Assembly: GCA_944320885.1 (NCBI GenBank)
Contig: CALUJE010000009.1
Span: 1-64,000 of the forward strand
Source: an uncultured Phocaeicola sp.
Lineage (GTDB): Bacteria; Bacteroidota; Bacteroidia; Bacteroidales; Bacteroidaceae
Direction: 5' to 3'
DNA length: 64,000 nucleotides
Under the pieces are notes generated by a model. The model was not told the origin of the DNA and did not search any database. It saw only the letters and a list, made by a program, of their open reading frames with translations. The position numbers were made by a program, and so were the translations under genes. Of this stretch, positions 47,041-56,287 are shown piece by piece. How positions within the stretch are numbered: the first letter of the stretch is position 1; every line of letters begins with the position of its first letter.

Positions 47041-47083
47041 AAAGTAGGATATAAATTTAATTTTTATATCCTACTTTTTTCTT
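47041..47083 (+). terminator. Terminator of the hisGDCB operon
   Basis: AAAGTAGGATATAAA (47041-47055) pairs perfectly with TTTATATCCTACTTT (47063-47077), then T-rich sequence. Confidence 0.9.
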
Positions 47084-47319
47084 TTTATATGAGGATGTTT
47101 TTATACTTCCTTTAGTCTGTTATTTGTGTATAAGAAAATTGTTACTTCTGAAGGGATACAGTTTGAAGTTCAAGGATTTGTAGATGATTAAAAAAAGATA
47201 TGAAGCGGTTGATGATGAAATAGCCTTTTCTTATCAGTAAAAAGAATAGATGATCTAAATCAAAATGATTCCATTTCCTGAGAAATATTTTATCGGAGAT
47301 GACAGCTTTTTCAGATTAA

Positions 47320-47394
47320 TTTGTACTTTTATCACATCTGATAGATTAAAGATAACATATTGTGCTGTTCATCGTCCTATGATAATTATCATCA
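47320..47394 (+). promoter_or_regulatory. Possible promoter and palindromic operator of mgsA
   Basis: TTTG (47320-47323), 20 bases, TAGATTAA (47344-47351) is a weak promoter. ATGATAATTATCAT (47381-47394) is a perfect 14-base palindrome just downstream of the expected start, similar in sequence to a shortened Fur box. The rest of the gap 47018-47475 has no gene. Confidence 0.35.
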
Positions 47395-47475
47395 ATAGGA
47401 TGTTGTGTCGCTAACTAAGGGCGGATATTTTTTAGAAAGATTTGAGTATGTATTTTAATATGTGATTTGTTTAAA

Positions 47476-47997
47476 ATGAAAAAGGTTGTTAGAAGAATAG
47501 GCCTTGTAGCACATGATGCTATGAAGGCAGATATGATTGAATGGGTACTTTGGAACTCGGAAAAGTTGATTGGGCATAAATTCTATTGTACAGGTACAAC
47601 GGGAACTTTAATAAAGAAGGCTCTTTCGGAAAAACATCCGGATATTGAGTGGGATATTACGTTGTTGAAATCCGGTCCTTTAGGAGGTGACCAACAGATA
47701 GGCTCCCGAATTGTAGAGGGCGAGATTGATTATTTGTTTTTCTTCACAGACCCGATGACTTTACAGCCACACGATACAGACGTCAAGGCTCTGACACGTT
47801 TGGCTGGAGTAGAGAATATTGTTTTCTGCTGCAACCGTTCTACGGCAGACCATATCATAACCAGTCCGTTGTTTCTTGATCCTACTTATGAACGTAATCG
47901 TCCGGATTATACCAATTATGCAAACCGTTTCAAGAACAAGGAAATTGTATCAGATGTTGTGCAGCGTGTAGAAAAGAAACGTAAGGGTAAGAAATGA
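47476..47997 (+). CDS. mgsA: Methylglyoxal synthase MgsA
   Basis: Turns dihydroxyacetone phosphate into methylglyoxal and phosphate, a relief valve for triose phosphates. 173 residues from the ATG at 47476; a TTG at 47467 is unlikely. IGLVAHDAMKADMIEWV at the start, CTGTTGTLI for the phosphate, and the catalytic Asp in SGPLGGDQQIG. The C-terminal tail (VEKKRKGKK) is longer than in E. coli (152 residues). Confidence 0.93.
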   Translation: MKKVVRRIGLVAHDAMKADMIEWVLWNSEKLIGHKFYCTGTTGTLIKKALSEKHPDIEWDITLLKSGPLGGDQQIGSRIVEGEIDYLFFFTDPMTLQPHDTDVKALTRLAGVENIVFCCNRSTADHIITSPLFLDPTYERNRPDYTNYANRFKNKEIVSDVVQRVEKKRKGKK

Positions 47998-48033
47998 AGA
48001 TTTCTGAACAACATGTCTAAAAACTTTATGCGT

Positions 48034-48555
48034 ATGAAAAACATTCTGATTCTTTTATGTACATTATTGGGGATGAGCGGCTGTAGCTCTGGCAGCGATG
48101 ATTCTAAAATAGACAATCGGACGGTACAGACTTTTGATTTGAACCGTTTCATGGGAAAGTGGTATGAGATAGCCCGTTACGATCATCGTTTTGAGAAAGG
48201 AATGACCCGTGTGACGGCTACCTATACGATGCTTGAGGACGGACGTATTGAAGTGTTGAATGCAGGATACAAGGATGGAGAGTACAAGGATATCAAAGGA
48301 AAAGCCAAACAGCCGGATGCAAACGATCCGGGAAAATTGAAAGTTTCTTTTTTCCTTTGGTTTTATGCGGATTATTATGTACTCGACATTGACCCGGACT
48401 ATCGTTATGTACTGATAGGTAGCAGCAGTGATAAATATCTTTGGATAATGAGCAGGGAAGAGACATTGCCCGATGATGTGCTTCAGTCGCTTCTTGACCA
48501 GCTCCGTGAGCGTGGATATGATACAAGTCGGCTGGTGTTCAGCTATACGGATTGA
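48034..48555 (+). CDS. Lipocalin (Blc-type outer-membrane lipoprotein)
   Basis: 173 residues from the ATG at 48034 with SPII signal LLGMSGC; in-frame ATGs at 48013 and 48028 are possible. FDLNRFMGKWYEIARYDHRFEKG holds the lipocalin GxW motif, ATYTMLEDGRIEVLNAGY and DPDYRYVLIGSSSDKYLWIMSRE the later strands. Related to bacterial Blc, which binds fatty acids or lysophospholipids at stress. Follows mgsA after 36 bases and may share its transcript. Confidence 0.9.
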   Translation: MKNILILLCTLLGMSGCSSGSDDSKIDNRTVQTFDLNRFMGKWYEIARYDHRFEKGMTRVTATYTMLEDGRIEVLNAGYKDGEYKDIKGKAKQPDANDPGKLKVSFFLWFYADYYVLDIDPDYRYVLIGSSSDKYLWIMSREETLPDDVLQSLLDQLRERGYDTSRLVFSYTD

Positions 48556-48562
48556 TGAATAA

Positions 48563-48602
48563 AAAACGACGTGTCCTTTTGTCGGAAAGGACACGTCGTT
48601 TT
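48563..48602 (+). terminator. Terminator of the lipocalin gene
   Basis: A perfect 17-bp stem AAAACGACGTGTCCTTT (48563-48579) with AAAGGACACGTCGTTTT (48586-48602), working in either direction because A and T flank it. Confidence 0.85.
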
Positions 48603-48609
48603 CCTGAAG

Positions 48610-48648
48610 AGGACGTGTGCTTTTTAAAAAAGCATTCGTCCTTTTTTA
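48610..48648. terminator. Second hairpin between lipocalin and nadE
   Basis: AGGACG (48610-48615) with CGTCCT (48637-48642), with TGCTTTTT/AAAAAGCA inside, then T on the plus strand. It reaches into the nadE stop codon, so two stacked terminators separate convergent genes. Confidence 0.65.
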
Positions 48649-50571
48649 TAGGTTCTCACATTCATTTACCCACATGGAAGAGCTTGCATCACTCGGCATA
48701 CGCCAATCGCCTCTCGGTGAGAGTACTACGGAGCCCACTTTGGGACCGTCGGGCAGGCAGGAGCGTTTGAACTGTTGGGCAAAGAAACGGCGACAGAATG
48801 TTTTCAGCCATTTCTTGATGGTCTCATCATCATAAGTTCCCTTGAATGCTATCTGTGCCAGATAATAGATCTTGGCCGGGCGGAATCCAAAACGGAAGAA
48901 CTGATAGAGGAAGAAATCATGCAGCTCGTAAGGACCTACCAGATCTTCAGTCTTCTGCTTGATATTGCCGTGTTCGTCGGCAGGAATAAGCTCCGGACTG
49001 ATGGGAGTGTCTACTATATCCAGCAAAGTGGTGCGTGAGTCATTGTCCACATCATTGTTGGCAACCCATGTTACCAGATGTTTGACCAGTGTTTTGGGGA
49101 TACTGGTATTTACGGCATACATTGACATGTGGTCGCCATTGTAGGTGGCCCATCCCAAGGCAAGTTCCGAAAGGTCTCCGGTGCCCACTACCATACCGTT
49201 CATCTGGTTGGCTACGTCCATTAATATCTGGGTACGTTCGCGTGCCTGTCCGTTTTCATATGTCACATCGTGCTGATTGATGTCATGTCCGATATCTGAA
49301 AAATGCTGGATGCATGCATCTTTTATACTGATTTCACGAATGGTTATTCCCAGTGACTGCATCAGATGGATGGCGTTGTTATAGGTACGGTCGGTTGTAC
49401 CGAATCCGGGCATGGTGATACCGATAATGCCTTTCCGGTCAAGTCTGAGCTTGTCGAAGGTACGGGTGGCAACAAGCAGCGCCAGAGTTGAATCCAGTCC
49501 GCCGGAGATGCCGATAACAGCTGTTTTGCAATGAGTATGCATGAGGCGTTTGGCAAGTCCTGATACCTGTATGGAGAAGATTTCCTCACATCGCTGGTCG
49601 AGTTCCTTTCCACCGGGAACGAATGGATGAGGCTCGATATATCGGGTCAGTTCCATTGTTTCGTGACAAGTATCGTTTATACGTATATTTTGGTAAACAG
49701 TTGTCCGGTTGAAGTTGCGGCAGGTTGCAAAAGTTGTGTTCACACGACGTTCGTTGCGTATGCGTTCCACATCTATTTCACTGATTACAAGCTGAGGCTC
49801 CAGTGAGAAACGTTCAGACTCGGCAAGCAGTGTTCCGTTTTCATAAATAAGGCCATTGCCTGCAAATACCAAATCGGTAGTTGATTCGCCGAATCCGCAG
49901 GATGAGAATACATATCCTGCCAGACAGCGTGCCGACTGCTGGCTGATGAGTGAGCGAACATAGTTGTGTTTTCCGGTACCCTCATTGTCGGCCGACATGT
50001 TAAAGATAATATCTGCACCTTCGAGAGCCAGCTGTGAACTGGGTGGGATAGGAGCCCACATGTCTTCGCATATTTCAATACCGAACCGATATTGACCGGT
50101 TTCAAATATCAGGTAAGGACTTACCGGAATGTTTTTCTGTTCTCCTAAACTTATTGTAGTCTGGTAATGTTTGCCGGATGCAAACCACCGCATTTCATAA
50201 AATTCCTTGTAGTTTGGGAGATATATTTTGGGAACAATGCCCAATATTCGTCCGTTTTGTATTACGGCAGCACAGTTCAGCAAAGCTCCGTTTATTTCTA
50301 CAGGTATACCGATGATAGAAACAAGCTGGTTCTGTCTGCTCGCATCAGTCACTTTCAGCAGGGCGGCAAGTGCTTCATCAAGCAGCAGTTGCTGTGAAAA
50401 CAGGTCACCGCATGTGTATGCCGTGATTGAAAGCTCTGGGAAAATGATAATTTCAACACCCTTACTGTCAGCTTCTTTCATCTGCTGAATGATTTGCAGG
50501 GCATTATATTGACAATCAGCTACCTTTACACCTGGTATGGCGGCTGCTACCTTTACATATCCGTAGTTCAT
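48646..50571 (-). CDS. nadE: Glutamine-dependent NAD+ synthetase NadE
   Basis: Final step of NAD synthesis with ammonia from glutamine. 641 residues: CN-hydrolase (nitrilase) domain 1-270 with Glu in FPELSITAY, Lys in [13 protein letters not shown] and Cys in IEICEDMW, then the synthetase with [12 protein letters not shown]-loop and [12 protein letters not shown]. Normal for the two-domain type. Its own consensus promoter lies at 50593-50624. Confidence 0.95.
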   Translation of the reverse strand: MNYGYVKVAAAIPGVKVADCQYNALQIIQQMKEADSKGVEIIIFPELSITAYTCGDLFSQQLLLDEALAALLKVTDASRQNQLVSIIGIPVEINGALLNCAAVIQNGRILGIVPKIYLPNYKEFYEMRWFASGKHYQTTISLGEQKNIPVSPYLIFETGQYRFGIEICEDMWAPIPPSSQLALEGADIIFNMSADNEGTGKHNYVRSLISQQSARCLAGYVFSSCGFGESTTDLVFAGNGLIYENGTLLAESERFSLEPQLVISEIDVERIRNERRVNTTFATCRNFNRTTVYQNIRINDTCHETMELTRYIEPHPFVPGGKELDQRCEEIFSIQVSGLAKRLMHTHCKTAVIGISGGLDSTLALLVATRTFDKLRLDRKGIIGITMPGFGTTDRTYNNAIHLMQSLGITIREISIKDACIQHFSDIGHDINQHDVTYENGQARERTQILMDVANQMNGMVVGTGDLSELALGWATYNGDHMSMYAVNTSIPKTLVKHLVTWVANNDVDNDSRTTLLDIVDTPISPELIPADEHGNIKQKTEDLVGPYELHDFFLYQFFRFGFRPAKIYYLAQIAFKGTYDDETIKKWLKTFCRRFFAQQFKRSCLPDGPKVGSVVLSPRGDWRMPSDASSSMWVNECENL

Positions 50572-50592
50572 AATTCTTTATTTATTTGTATG

Positions 50593-50624
50593 CAAATATA
50601 GTGAAAGGCGAGAGCAGAGACAAA
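50593..50624 (-). promoter_or_regulatory. Promoter of nadE
   Basis: Minus-strand TTTG (50621-50624), 20 bases, TATATTTG (50593-50600), 22 bases before the ATG. Confidence 0.75.
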
Positions 50625-50680
50625 CGAAAACGCAGTTTTCGTGTTTGGCTATGCCGAGCCGCCTCCTGTATTCTGAAAAT
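50601..50680. repeat. REP-like intergenic element upstream of nadE
   Basis: CAAACGAAAAC (50621-50631) and GTTTTCGTGTTTG (about 50635-50647) form a tight stem with one bulge, followed by GCTATGCCGAGCCGCC. This wording recalls short repeats scattered through Bacteroidales intergenic DNA, by memory only. Between 50680 and 51032 nothing else is seen except weak TTTG-type promoter elements near 50956. Confidence 0.4.
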
Positions 50681-51031
50681 ATAGCGAAGGACGAGCGTTG
50701 CGGCAAGTGAAAGCATTATTTTCAAAATTGATGATACTGAAGTCTTGATGTTGCAGTAATGCAAATTGAGATTGGGAAAAGAAAATTAGGTAATAGTGAT
50801 AAATCATAGTTGAAAAAAATGGTGTTCCTATAAAAATAGTTTACTTTTTTAGCCTTGGTGATAACTGATTCTTAGAATAAAATATGTTGGGAATTAGGAT
50901 GAAAGATGTTGTATAACATTCTGAAATCCTTGTAACTTGAGAGTAAAATTATGATCTTTGTAAAAACCGTAATGTAAGAAAAAAGAGAGTGTATTTAGAT
51001 CCTGACGTATTATTTAAAATGCAAATTTTAT

Positions 51032-51682
51032 ATGAAGACAAGATTTACATTTTACATTTGCCTGATATTTTGGGTTGGGTGTATGTGGCAAAGTTGTCAC
51101 AATGACAATTCTGCAATGGTGCCGGAAAAGGAGAGTGGGGAATTAGCAATGGAAGATGTGCTTCAAATGTATTTGGGTGCAGGCTTTGAAATTGATTCCG
51201 TAAAAACACCGAAAGGTGATACGTTTGATACGCCAGAAAAGGCATTAAAAGCTTTGGAGAAATGGCAGCAATCAAAAGATGCAATTGTTACTCGTAGTTC
51301 TTCATATGAGGATGTAGATCTCAACTACATACAAATCCCTGAAGAAGGTAACCGCCGCTTTTATTCATTTAGATACGAACAGATAAAAGTATCGTTTACA
51401 ACGGATGGAGCAGGTAATGCAGCTTTTGAAACACTGATGGGGAATTTTTATGATGGGCCTGTATTAGGTAGAGGTGGACATTTAAGTGTGGATTTTGACA
51501 TCATGCCAAATACAACATCCATACCTTTACCCGATATGAAATTTTTGATGCAAGGTATTGCGACTATGGAAGTTGAGGTCGCAGGGAAGCCAATAAGTCA
51601 AAAAAGATATGTCGTGCAGGCTTATTGCGTTACTCAAATCAAAGATAAGAAAGTTCGTGTATGGGACTTGGTATATAATTAG
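51032..51682 (+). CDS. Putative lipoprotein, unknown function
   Basis: 216 residues. Signal peptide with CMWQSC, of which the Cys before HNDNS is the likely lipid site. The mature part has no motif I recognise; it is rich in acidic and aromatic residues with a probable beta-sheet half (NRRFYSFRYEQIKVSFTTDG, MEVEVAGKPISQKRYVV). AT content is higher than in neighbouring genes, which may mean recent arrival or low expression. Next gene 66 bases away. Confidence 0.65.
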   Translation: MKTRFTFYICLIFWVGCMWQSCHNDNSAMVPEKESGELAMEDVLQMYLGAGFEIDSVKTPKGDTFDTPEKALKALEKWQQSKDAIVTRSSSYEDVDLNYIQIPEEGNRRFYSFRYEQIKVSFTTDGAGNAAFETLMGNFYDGPVLGRGGHLSVDFDIMPNTTSIPLPDMKFLMQGIATMEVEVAGKPISQKRYVVQAYCVTQIKDKKVRVWDLVYN

Positions 51683-51748
51683 ATTGGTATGTAATTCAAA
51701 AGGTATATTGTATGTTTTTTTGGTAATGGATTAGAACCGCAGAGTGAT

Positions 51749-51964
51749 ATGTTTATGTTTAGTTATTATTTTGCGATTGTGTTAATGGGATTAGGGTATG
51801 CTGTTCCTTTGATTGTTGGACTTTATTTGGTTTGTCGAAACAAGATGTTATCTTTAAGTTATAAAGTAGGGTGGATCTTATTGTTTTTGTGTCTGGGTCT
51901 GATAACTTTGTTGGCTTACTTGGTTGTGTTTTCATATCCCAAAAGATGGTCAAAGAACGAATAG
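51749..51964 (+). CDS. Small two-helix membrane protein (PLDc_N-like)
   Basis: 71 residues with hydrophobic segments at about 5-27 and 38-62 and the ending FSYPKRWSKNE. The pattern GLYLVCRNKMLSLSYKVGWIL resembles the short PLDc_N membrane proteins, in which a helix hairpin stands alone. AT-rich like its neighbour, followed by a strong terminator. Function unknown. Confidence 0.6.
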   Translation: MFMFSYYFAIVLMGLGYAVPLIVGLYLVCRNKMLSLSYKVGWILLFLCLGLITLLAYLVVFSYPKRWSKNE

Positions 51965-51984
51965 TTCTTTTGTAATATTTGTTT

Positions 51985-52031
51985 GTGCGCTGGTATCTGA
52001 TATTATATTATGGATACCAGCGCACTTTTTT
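51985..52031 (+). terminator. Terminator of the 51.0-52.0 kb genes
   Basis: GTGCGCTGGTATC (51985-51997) pairs perfectly with GATACCAGCGCAC (52013-52025), then six T. Confidence 0.9.
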
Positions 52032-52199
52032 ATAAAGGGGTATTTAATATCTTAAAGAACAGGTGAGTTGTATTATCTTGTAAAATGTATCTGACAGAAC
52101 ATATTTGCATCTTTTTTATGTTGTGTAACACTAAAAGAACAAGTCAGGACATTACTTGAAAAATTTAACTTTTAAAAAATATAAAAAGTGGCATTTTTA

Positions 52200-52231
52200 T
52201 TTGCATGGAAAGATTAATAATTATATTTTTG
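52200..52231 (+). promoter_or_regulatory. Promoter of the fur-like/rubrerythrin operon
   Basis: TTTG (52200-52203), 20 bases, TATTTTTG (52224-52231), 40 bases before the ATG. Confidence 0.7.
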
Positions 52232-52271
52232 CATCGAAAACGAGAATGAAATAATTACAAAGTTGAAAAGT

Positions 52272-52682
52272 ATGAAATCTTCAGTTATCTACGACAACCT
52301 GCTAAAACATGAAGTGAAACCTTCAGTTCAGCGAATGGCTATCATGGATTATATGATGACTCATTTCACACACCCAAGTGTTGATGATATCTATAATGCG
52401 TTGAGTCCAAAATTCCCTACGCTTTCACGAACGACAGTGTACAATACTCTGAAACTGTTTGTAGAGCATGGAGCTGTGCAGATGTTGACAATTGATGAAC
52501 ATAATGCTTGTTTCGACGGTAATACAGAACTGCATGCACATTTTCTGTGTAAGAAGTGTGGAAAAATATATGACGTCCCCTTACAGGCAGAAATGGCTCG
52601 TTTGATTGGTGATATGATTGAAGGTAACGAAGTAACAGAACTTCACCAGTATTTTAAAGGTGTATGCAAGGATTGCAGATAA
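52272..52682 (+). CDS. Fur-family transcriptional regulator (probably PerR-like)
   Basis: 136 residues from the ATG at 52272; a TTG at 52263 is unlikely. Winged helix (KPSVQRMAIMDYMMTHFTHPSVDDIYNALS ... SRTTVYNTLKLF) then the metal domain with HAHFLCKKCGKIYD and two CxxC pairs (CKKC, CKDC) for structural zinc. Regulates metal or peroxide genes. Pairing with rubrerythrin 47 bases behind points to peroxide sensing, as in PerR; Fur-type iron sensing cannot be excluded. Confidence 0.9.
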   Translation: MKSSVIYDNLLKHEVKPSVQRMAIMDYMMTHFTHPSVDDIYNALSPKFPTLSRTTVYNTLKLFVEHGAVQMLTIDEHNACFDGNTELHAHFLCKKCGKIYDVPLQAEMARLIGDMIEGNEVTELHQYFKGVCKDCR

Positions 52683-52729
52683 TTAATTAACTAACGATAT
52701 TGACTAACTTATTAAAAAAAAAGAGTATT

Positions 52730-53275
52730 ATGAAAAAGTTTATTTGTACAGTTTGTGGTTATATTCATGAAGGTGATGCAGCTCCTGAAAAGTGTCCTAT
52801 GTGTAAAGCTCCAGCTTCAAAATTTAAAGAAATGACTGAAACTTCTTTGGAATTTGTTGCAGAACACAATATCGGTGTAGCTAAAGGTTGTGATGAAGAA
52901 ATGATTAAAGACCTGAACGCTCACTTCAACGGTGAATGTACTGAAGTTGGTATGTATTTGGCTATGAGCCGTCAGGCTGATCGTGAGGGATATCCTGAAA
53001 TTGCTGAGGCTTTCAAACGCTATGCATGGGAAGAGGCTGAGCACGCTGCTAAATTTGCTGAATTGCTCGGTGACTGTGTATGGGATACCAAAACAAACCT
53101 GGAAAAACGTATGAACGCTGAAAGTGGTGCATGTGCAGATAAAGCTCGTATTGCTAAACGTGCAAAAGAACTGAATCTGGATGCTATTCACGATACTGTT
53201 CATGAAATGGCTCGCGACGAAGCTCGTCACGGAAAAGGTTTTGAAGGACTCTTCAATAGATATTTCAAGAAATAA
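52730..53275 (+). CDS. rbr: Rubrerythrin with N-terminal rubredoxin domain (reverse order)
   Basis: Reduces hydrogen peroxide to water in anaerobes. 181 residues from the ATG at 52730; an in-frame TTG at 52700 is rejected. Rubredoxin at 1-35 (CTVCGY ... CPMCK) comes first, then the ferritin-like diiron domain with Glu and ExxH motifs ([29 protein letters not shown]). The classic form has the rubredoxin at the C-terminus, so this is the reverse type. Likely controlled by the Fur-like gene before it. Confidence 0.93.
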   Translation: MKKFICTVCGYIHEGDAAPEKCPMCKAPASKFKEMTETSLEFVAEHNIGVAKGCDEEMIKDLNAHFNGECTEVGMYLAMSRQADREGYPEIAEAFKRYAWEEAEHAAKFAELLGDCVWDTKTNLEKRMNAESGACADKARIAKRAKELNLDAIHDTVHEMARDEARHGKGFEGLFNRYFKK

Positions 53276-53296
53276 GTAATTTTTTACGATAGTGCG

Positions 53297-53334
53297 AAAA
53301 GGATGTGTTCTGTTTAAGGATGCATCCTTTTTTT
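53297..53334 (+). terminator. Terminator of the rubrerythrin operon
   Basis: AAAAGGATG (53297-53305) and CATCCTTTT (53323-53331) with T to 53334. Confidence 0.85.
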
Positions 53335-53416
53335 GTGTATATGCATGTTCTGAAAAGCGGAACGATATATTTTTTGATTTTATTTCATTTGCCGGCTTTT
53401 GTTTTTGTCTGTTTCT

Positions 53417-53447
53417 TTTGCTGTAGTATATGTTTTTTCTACATTTG
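53417..53447 (+). promoter_or_regulatory. Promoter of rsmE and following genes
   Basis: TTTG (53417-53420), 19 bases, TACATTTG (53440-53447), 30 bases before rsmE. Confidence 0.7.
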
Positions 53448-53477
53448 TAAATAAATACATTTTTTAAATATTAAAAT

Positions 53478-54179
53478 ATGCACGTTTTTTATACTCCTGA
53501 TATAGATACCCGATATGAACTTCCGGAAGAGGAAGCTGCACACTGCATAAGAGTGTTGCGTTTGGCCGTGGGTGATGAGATAATGCTTACAGATGGAAAA
53601 GGATATTTTTACAAGGCTGAAATAGATTCGATTTCCGGAAAACGCTGTTCTTTTTCAATTTTGGAAAAAAACAGGCAGGAGCCTCTATGGAAAGGACATC
53701 TTCATCTGGCGATGGCACCTACCAAGAACATGGAACGCACGGAATGGTTTGTGGAAAAGGCTACCGAAATAGGAGTTGATGAGATTTCCTTTTTGAATTG
53801 CCGCTTTTCGGAGCGTAAGGTGATAAAGCTTGAGCGTGTTGAAAAGATAGTTGTGTCTGCTGTCAAGCAGTCATTAAAGGCACGAAAACCGCAGGTTAAT
53901 GAAATGATTCCGTTTGAAAAGTTTGTAAAGATGAGTTTCTCTGGCGATAAGTTTATAGCACATTGTAATCCCGGAGAAAAGGAGCTTTTGAAAGATTGTC
54001 TGTGCGATGCAAATGATGCCCTGGTTTTGATAGGACCGGAAGGTGATTTTAGTCCTGAAGAAGTAAGTCTGGCAATGGAAAACGGTTTCAGACCGATAAG
54101 TCTGGGATCTTCACGCTTACGTACTGAAACAGCTGCTCTGGTTGCATGTCATTTAATGAATTTGTTCCATCAAAATTAA
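53478..54179 (+). CDS. rsmE: 16S rRNA (uracil1498-N3)-methyltransferase RsmE
   Basis: SPOUT-fold methyltransferase, 233 residues. N-terminal PUA-like part with EEEAAHCIRVLRL, then KNMERTEWFVEKATEIGVDEI, and the SAM-binding knot LIGPEGDFSPEEV plus SLGSSRLRTETAALVA. Normal length. First gene of a run to YjbQ. Confidence 0.95.
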   Translation: MHVFYTPDIDTRYELPEEEAAHCIRVLRLAVGDEIMLTDGKGYFYKAEIDSISGKRCSFSILEKNRQEPLWKGHLHLAMAPTKNMERTEWFVEKATEIGVDEISFLNCRFSERKVIKLERVEKIVVSAVKQSLKARKPQVNEMIPFEKFVKMSFSGDKFIAHCNPGEKELLKDCLCDANDALVLIGPEGDFSPEEVSLAMENGFRPISLGSSRLRTETAALVACHLMNLFHQN

Positions 54180-54186
54180 TATTTCT

Positions 54187-55665
54187 ATGAAAAAATCTGT
54201 TTTCAGAACTCTTTGTCTGGTATGTGTTGCTGTCATGATGGCCGCATGTAGTAATCAGGATGATTATCGCCAGTGTATACCTTCGGATGTTAAAGCTCTG
54301 TGTGCAATAGACGTAGCTTCGATCATGGAAAAGGGGGGACTCAAAGATTTGGTAAAAGACCAGTCATCAATGAATAACCTGTCGGAACTGTTTTCAGAAT
54401 CAGGTATTAATCTGCAGGAAAAAGTCTATATGTTTATGACCGGTAAGGAAGATCTTGTTTGTCTTATCCGGCTGGACAGTGAACGGAAATTTAAAAAATT
54501 CCTGAAAAATGAATTTGATGCGTTGATAAAGGGTGAAATAAAATCGGATGATGGATTTTCATACATAGATGATGGACCTGTCGCTGTTGTTTTCAATGAT
54601 GATGTGGCTATCTGGTCAATGTCACAGTCGGGGGCAACGGGCGAAGCAATGTGCTTGCGTTCGATGAACTGGATAAAGCAGAAGCGTGAAGACAGTTTTA
54701 TGATGAACAAGGATTTTGATGTCATAGATAAGGAACAGAGTGATTTCTTTGCATGGGTTAGCATGGATGTTATTCCCGCACCGTTTAAGCTGACTACACA
54801 GATGAGCTTGCCGCGAGATGTTTCGTTGGATGATATTCATTATCTGGCCAGCATGCGTTTTGAGAATGGAAAGGGAATAATACGTTCAACGGTACTTCCG
54901 GCAACCCAAGCTGCCGCTGAAATGTATGACAGACAGGTTGCCATGATGAAACCTATTCAGGGAACTTTTCTGCCGGATAAGGATAATCCGTTGTTTTTCT
55001 GGTTGGGATTCTCTGTGGATGGCCGTAAATTCTGCAAGCAGCTGGAAGAGAATCCGGACGCACGGCAGATGGTGGAAGGAGTGACTTTTGGATTTAATAT
55101 CAAAAAACTGATATCTTCAATAAACGGAGATGTGGCCTTGGGAGTAGCCTTGCCAGACTCAGGAAAACAGATATATCCTGTAGCCATTCGTGCCAAACTT
55201 GAAAATGATTCCATTCTGGAAGATATGGAAACCATGCAGCAGATGATGACAATGCTTGGAGTTGACTTGAAAAAGGTCGAAAACAGAAAGTATTGCTTGA
55301 AACAGGAAGCAGGAGATTTTTATTTTGGAGTAGACCGGAAAAATCATTTTTATTATACCAGTGACGAGCAACTGATACAGCCGGATAATGAGAACGGTCG
55401 TCCGGACTGGACTTCAGAAATTGACAAAAACTGTTTGTATATGAGAATGGATGTGGCGCAGGGCGTAGAAATGTTGCGACAGATTCCGGACCCTAAGTTA
55501 CAGAGCCTTATGCCGGTTTTAAGATTGATGGATACCATTGTGTTGAAATCGGAAAATAATAAGGATTGTACCATTGTTTTGAATGCAATCAATACGGAAG
55601 AGAACTTCCTTAAACAGATTTTGCGTGCATGTATAACTGTATATGGAGACAATCAGACTAATTGA
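54187..55665 (+). CDS. DUF4836 lipoprotein
   Basis: 492 residues, SPII signal VMMAAC (Cys21) followed by SNQDD. The body matches DUF4836 (IPSDVKALCAIDVASIMEKGGLKD at the start; KNHFYYTSDEQLI later), a Bacteroidetes family without known function. Its end overlaps the ABC ATPase gene by 23 bases, so it may be the extracytoplasmic partner of that transporter. Inference only. Confidence 0.8.
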   Translation: MKKSVFRTLCLVCVAVMMAACSNQDDYRQCIPSDVKALCAIDVASIMEKGGLKDLVKDQSSMNNLSELFSESGINLQEKVYMFMTGKEDLVCLIRLDSERKFKKFLKNEFDALIKGEIKSDDGFSYIDDGPVAVVFNDDVAIWSMSQSGATGEAMCLRSMNWIKQKREDSFMMNKDFDVIDKEQSDFFAWVSMDVIPAPFKLTTQMSLPRDVSLDDIHYLASMRFENGKGIIRSTVLPATQAAAEMYDRQVAMMKPIQGTFLPDKDNPLFFWLGFSVDGRKFCKQLEENPDARQMVEGVTFGFNIKKLISSINGDVALGVALPDSGKQIYPVAIRAKLENDSILEDMETMQQMMTMLGVDLKKVENRKYCLKQEAGDFYFGVDRKNHFYYTSDEQLIQPDNENGRPDWTSEIDKNCLYMRMDVAQGVEMLRQIPDPKLQSLMPVLRLMDTIVLKSENNKDCTIVLNAINTEENFLKQILRACITVYGDNQTN

Positions 55666-56287
55666 TACATTACCTCGTGTTTTTGACGGACAACCGGAGA
55701 TAAAGTCGGATGTATGGAACCGGGAGATTGCGTTTCAAAGAGGGAAGACTTATTTAGTGGAGGCAGCGTCGGGAACAGGAAAGTCTTCATTATGCAGTTT
55801 TATATACGGATATCGGAATGATTATAATGGAGATATCTGTTTTGATGATGTCAATATCAGACAAATAAGTCTGAATGGATGGCTGAAAATCAGAAAAGAA
55901 AACATAAGTTTCCTGTTTCAGGACTTGAGGCTTTTCAACGAACTGACGGCATGGGAGAATGTTGAGATAAAGAATGCGCTGACCCGTTTCAAAACGCAGG
56001 AAGAAATAGAACGGCTTTTTGACAGAATGCAGTTGGCAGACAAACGTCATTGCCTGGTTGGAAAACTGTCGTATGGACAGCAGCAAAGAGTAGCTTTTAT
56101 CAGAGCTTTATGTCAGCCTTATGATTTCATTTTGCTGGATGAGCCGGTAAGTCATCTGGACGAAGAAAATGCACATATCATGGCTGATATTCTTCAGGAG
56201 GAGGCTGTAGGTAAAGGTGCCGGTATTCTGGTAACGTCTATCGGAAAGCATTTGTCGTTGAATTATTCTGAAATAGTGAGGCTATGA
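55643..56287 (+). CDS. ABC transporter ATP-binding protein
   Basis: 214 residues. Walker A AASGTGKSS, Q-loop FLFQDLRLF, signature LSYGQQQR in place of LSGGQ, Walker B FILLDEPVSHLDEEN, switch region TSIGKH with His. Resembles LolD/MacB-type ATPases that pair with FtsX-like permeases. The stop overlaps the permease start by 4 bases. Confidence 0.9.
   Translation: METIRLIDTLPRVFDGQPEIKSDVWNREIAFQRGKTYLVEAASGTGKSSLCSFIYGYRNDYNGDICFDDVNIRQISLNGWLKIRKENISFLFQDLRLFNELTAWENVEIKNALTRFKTQEEIERLFDRMQLADKRHCLVGKLSYGQQQRVAFIRALCQPYDFILLDEPVSHLDEENAHIMADILQEEAVGKGAGILVTSIGKHLSLNYSEIVRL

Noticed and set aside
50582..50764. Short minus-strand ORF upstream of nadE
   Set aside because: It covers the promoter and hairpin element and has no protein features.
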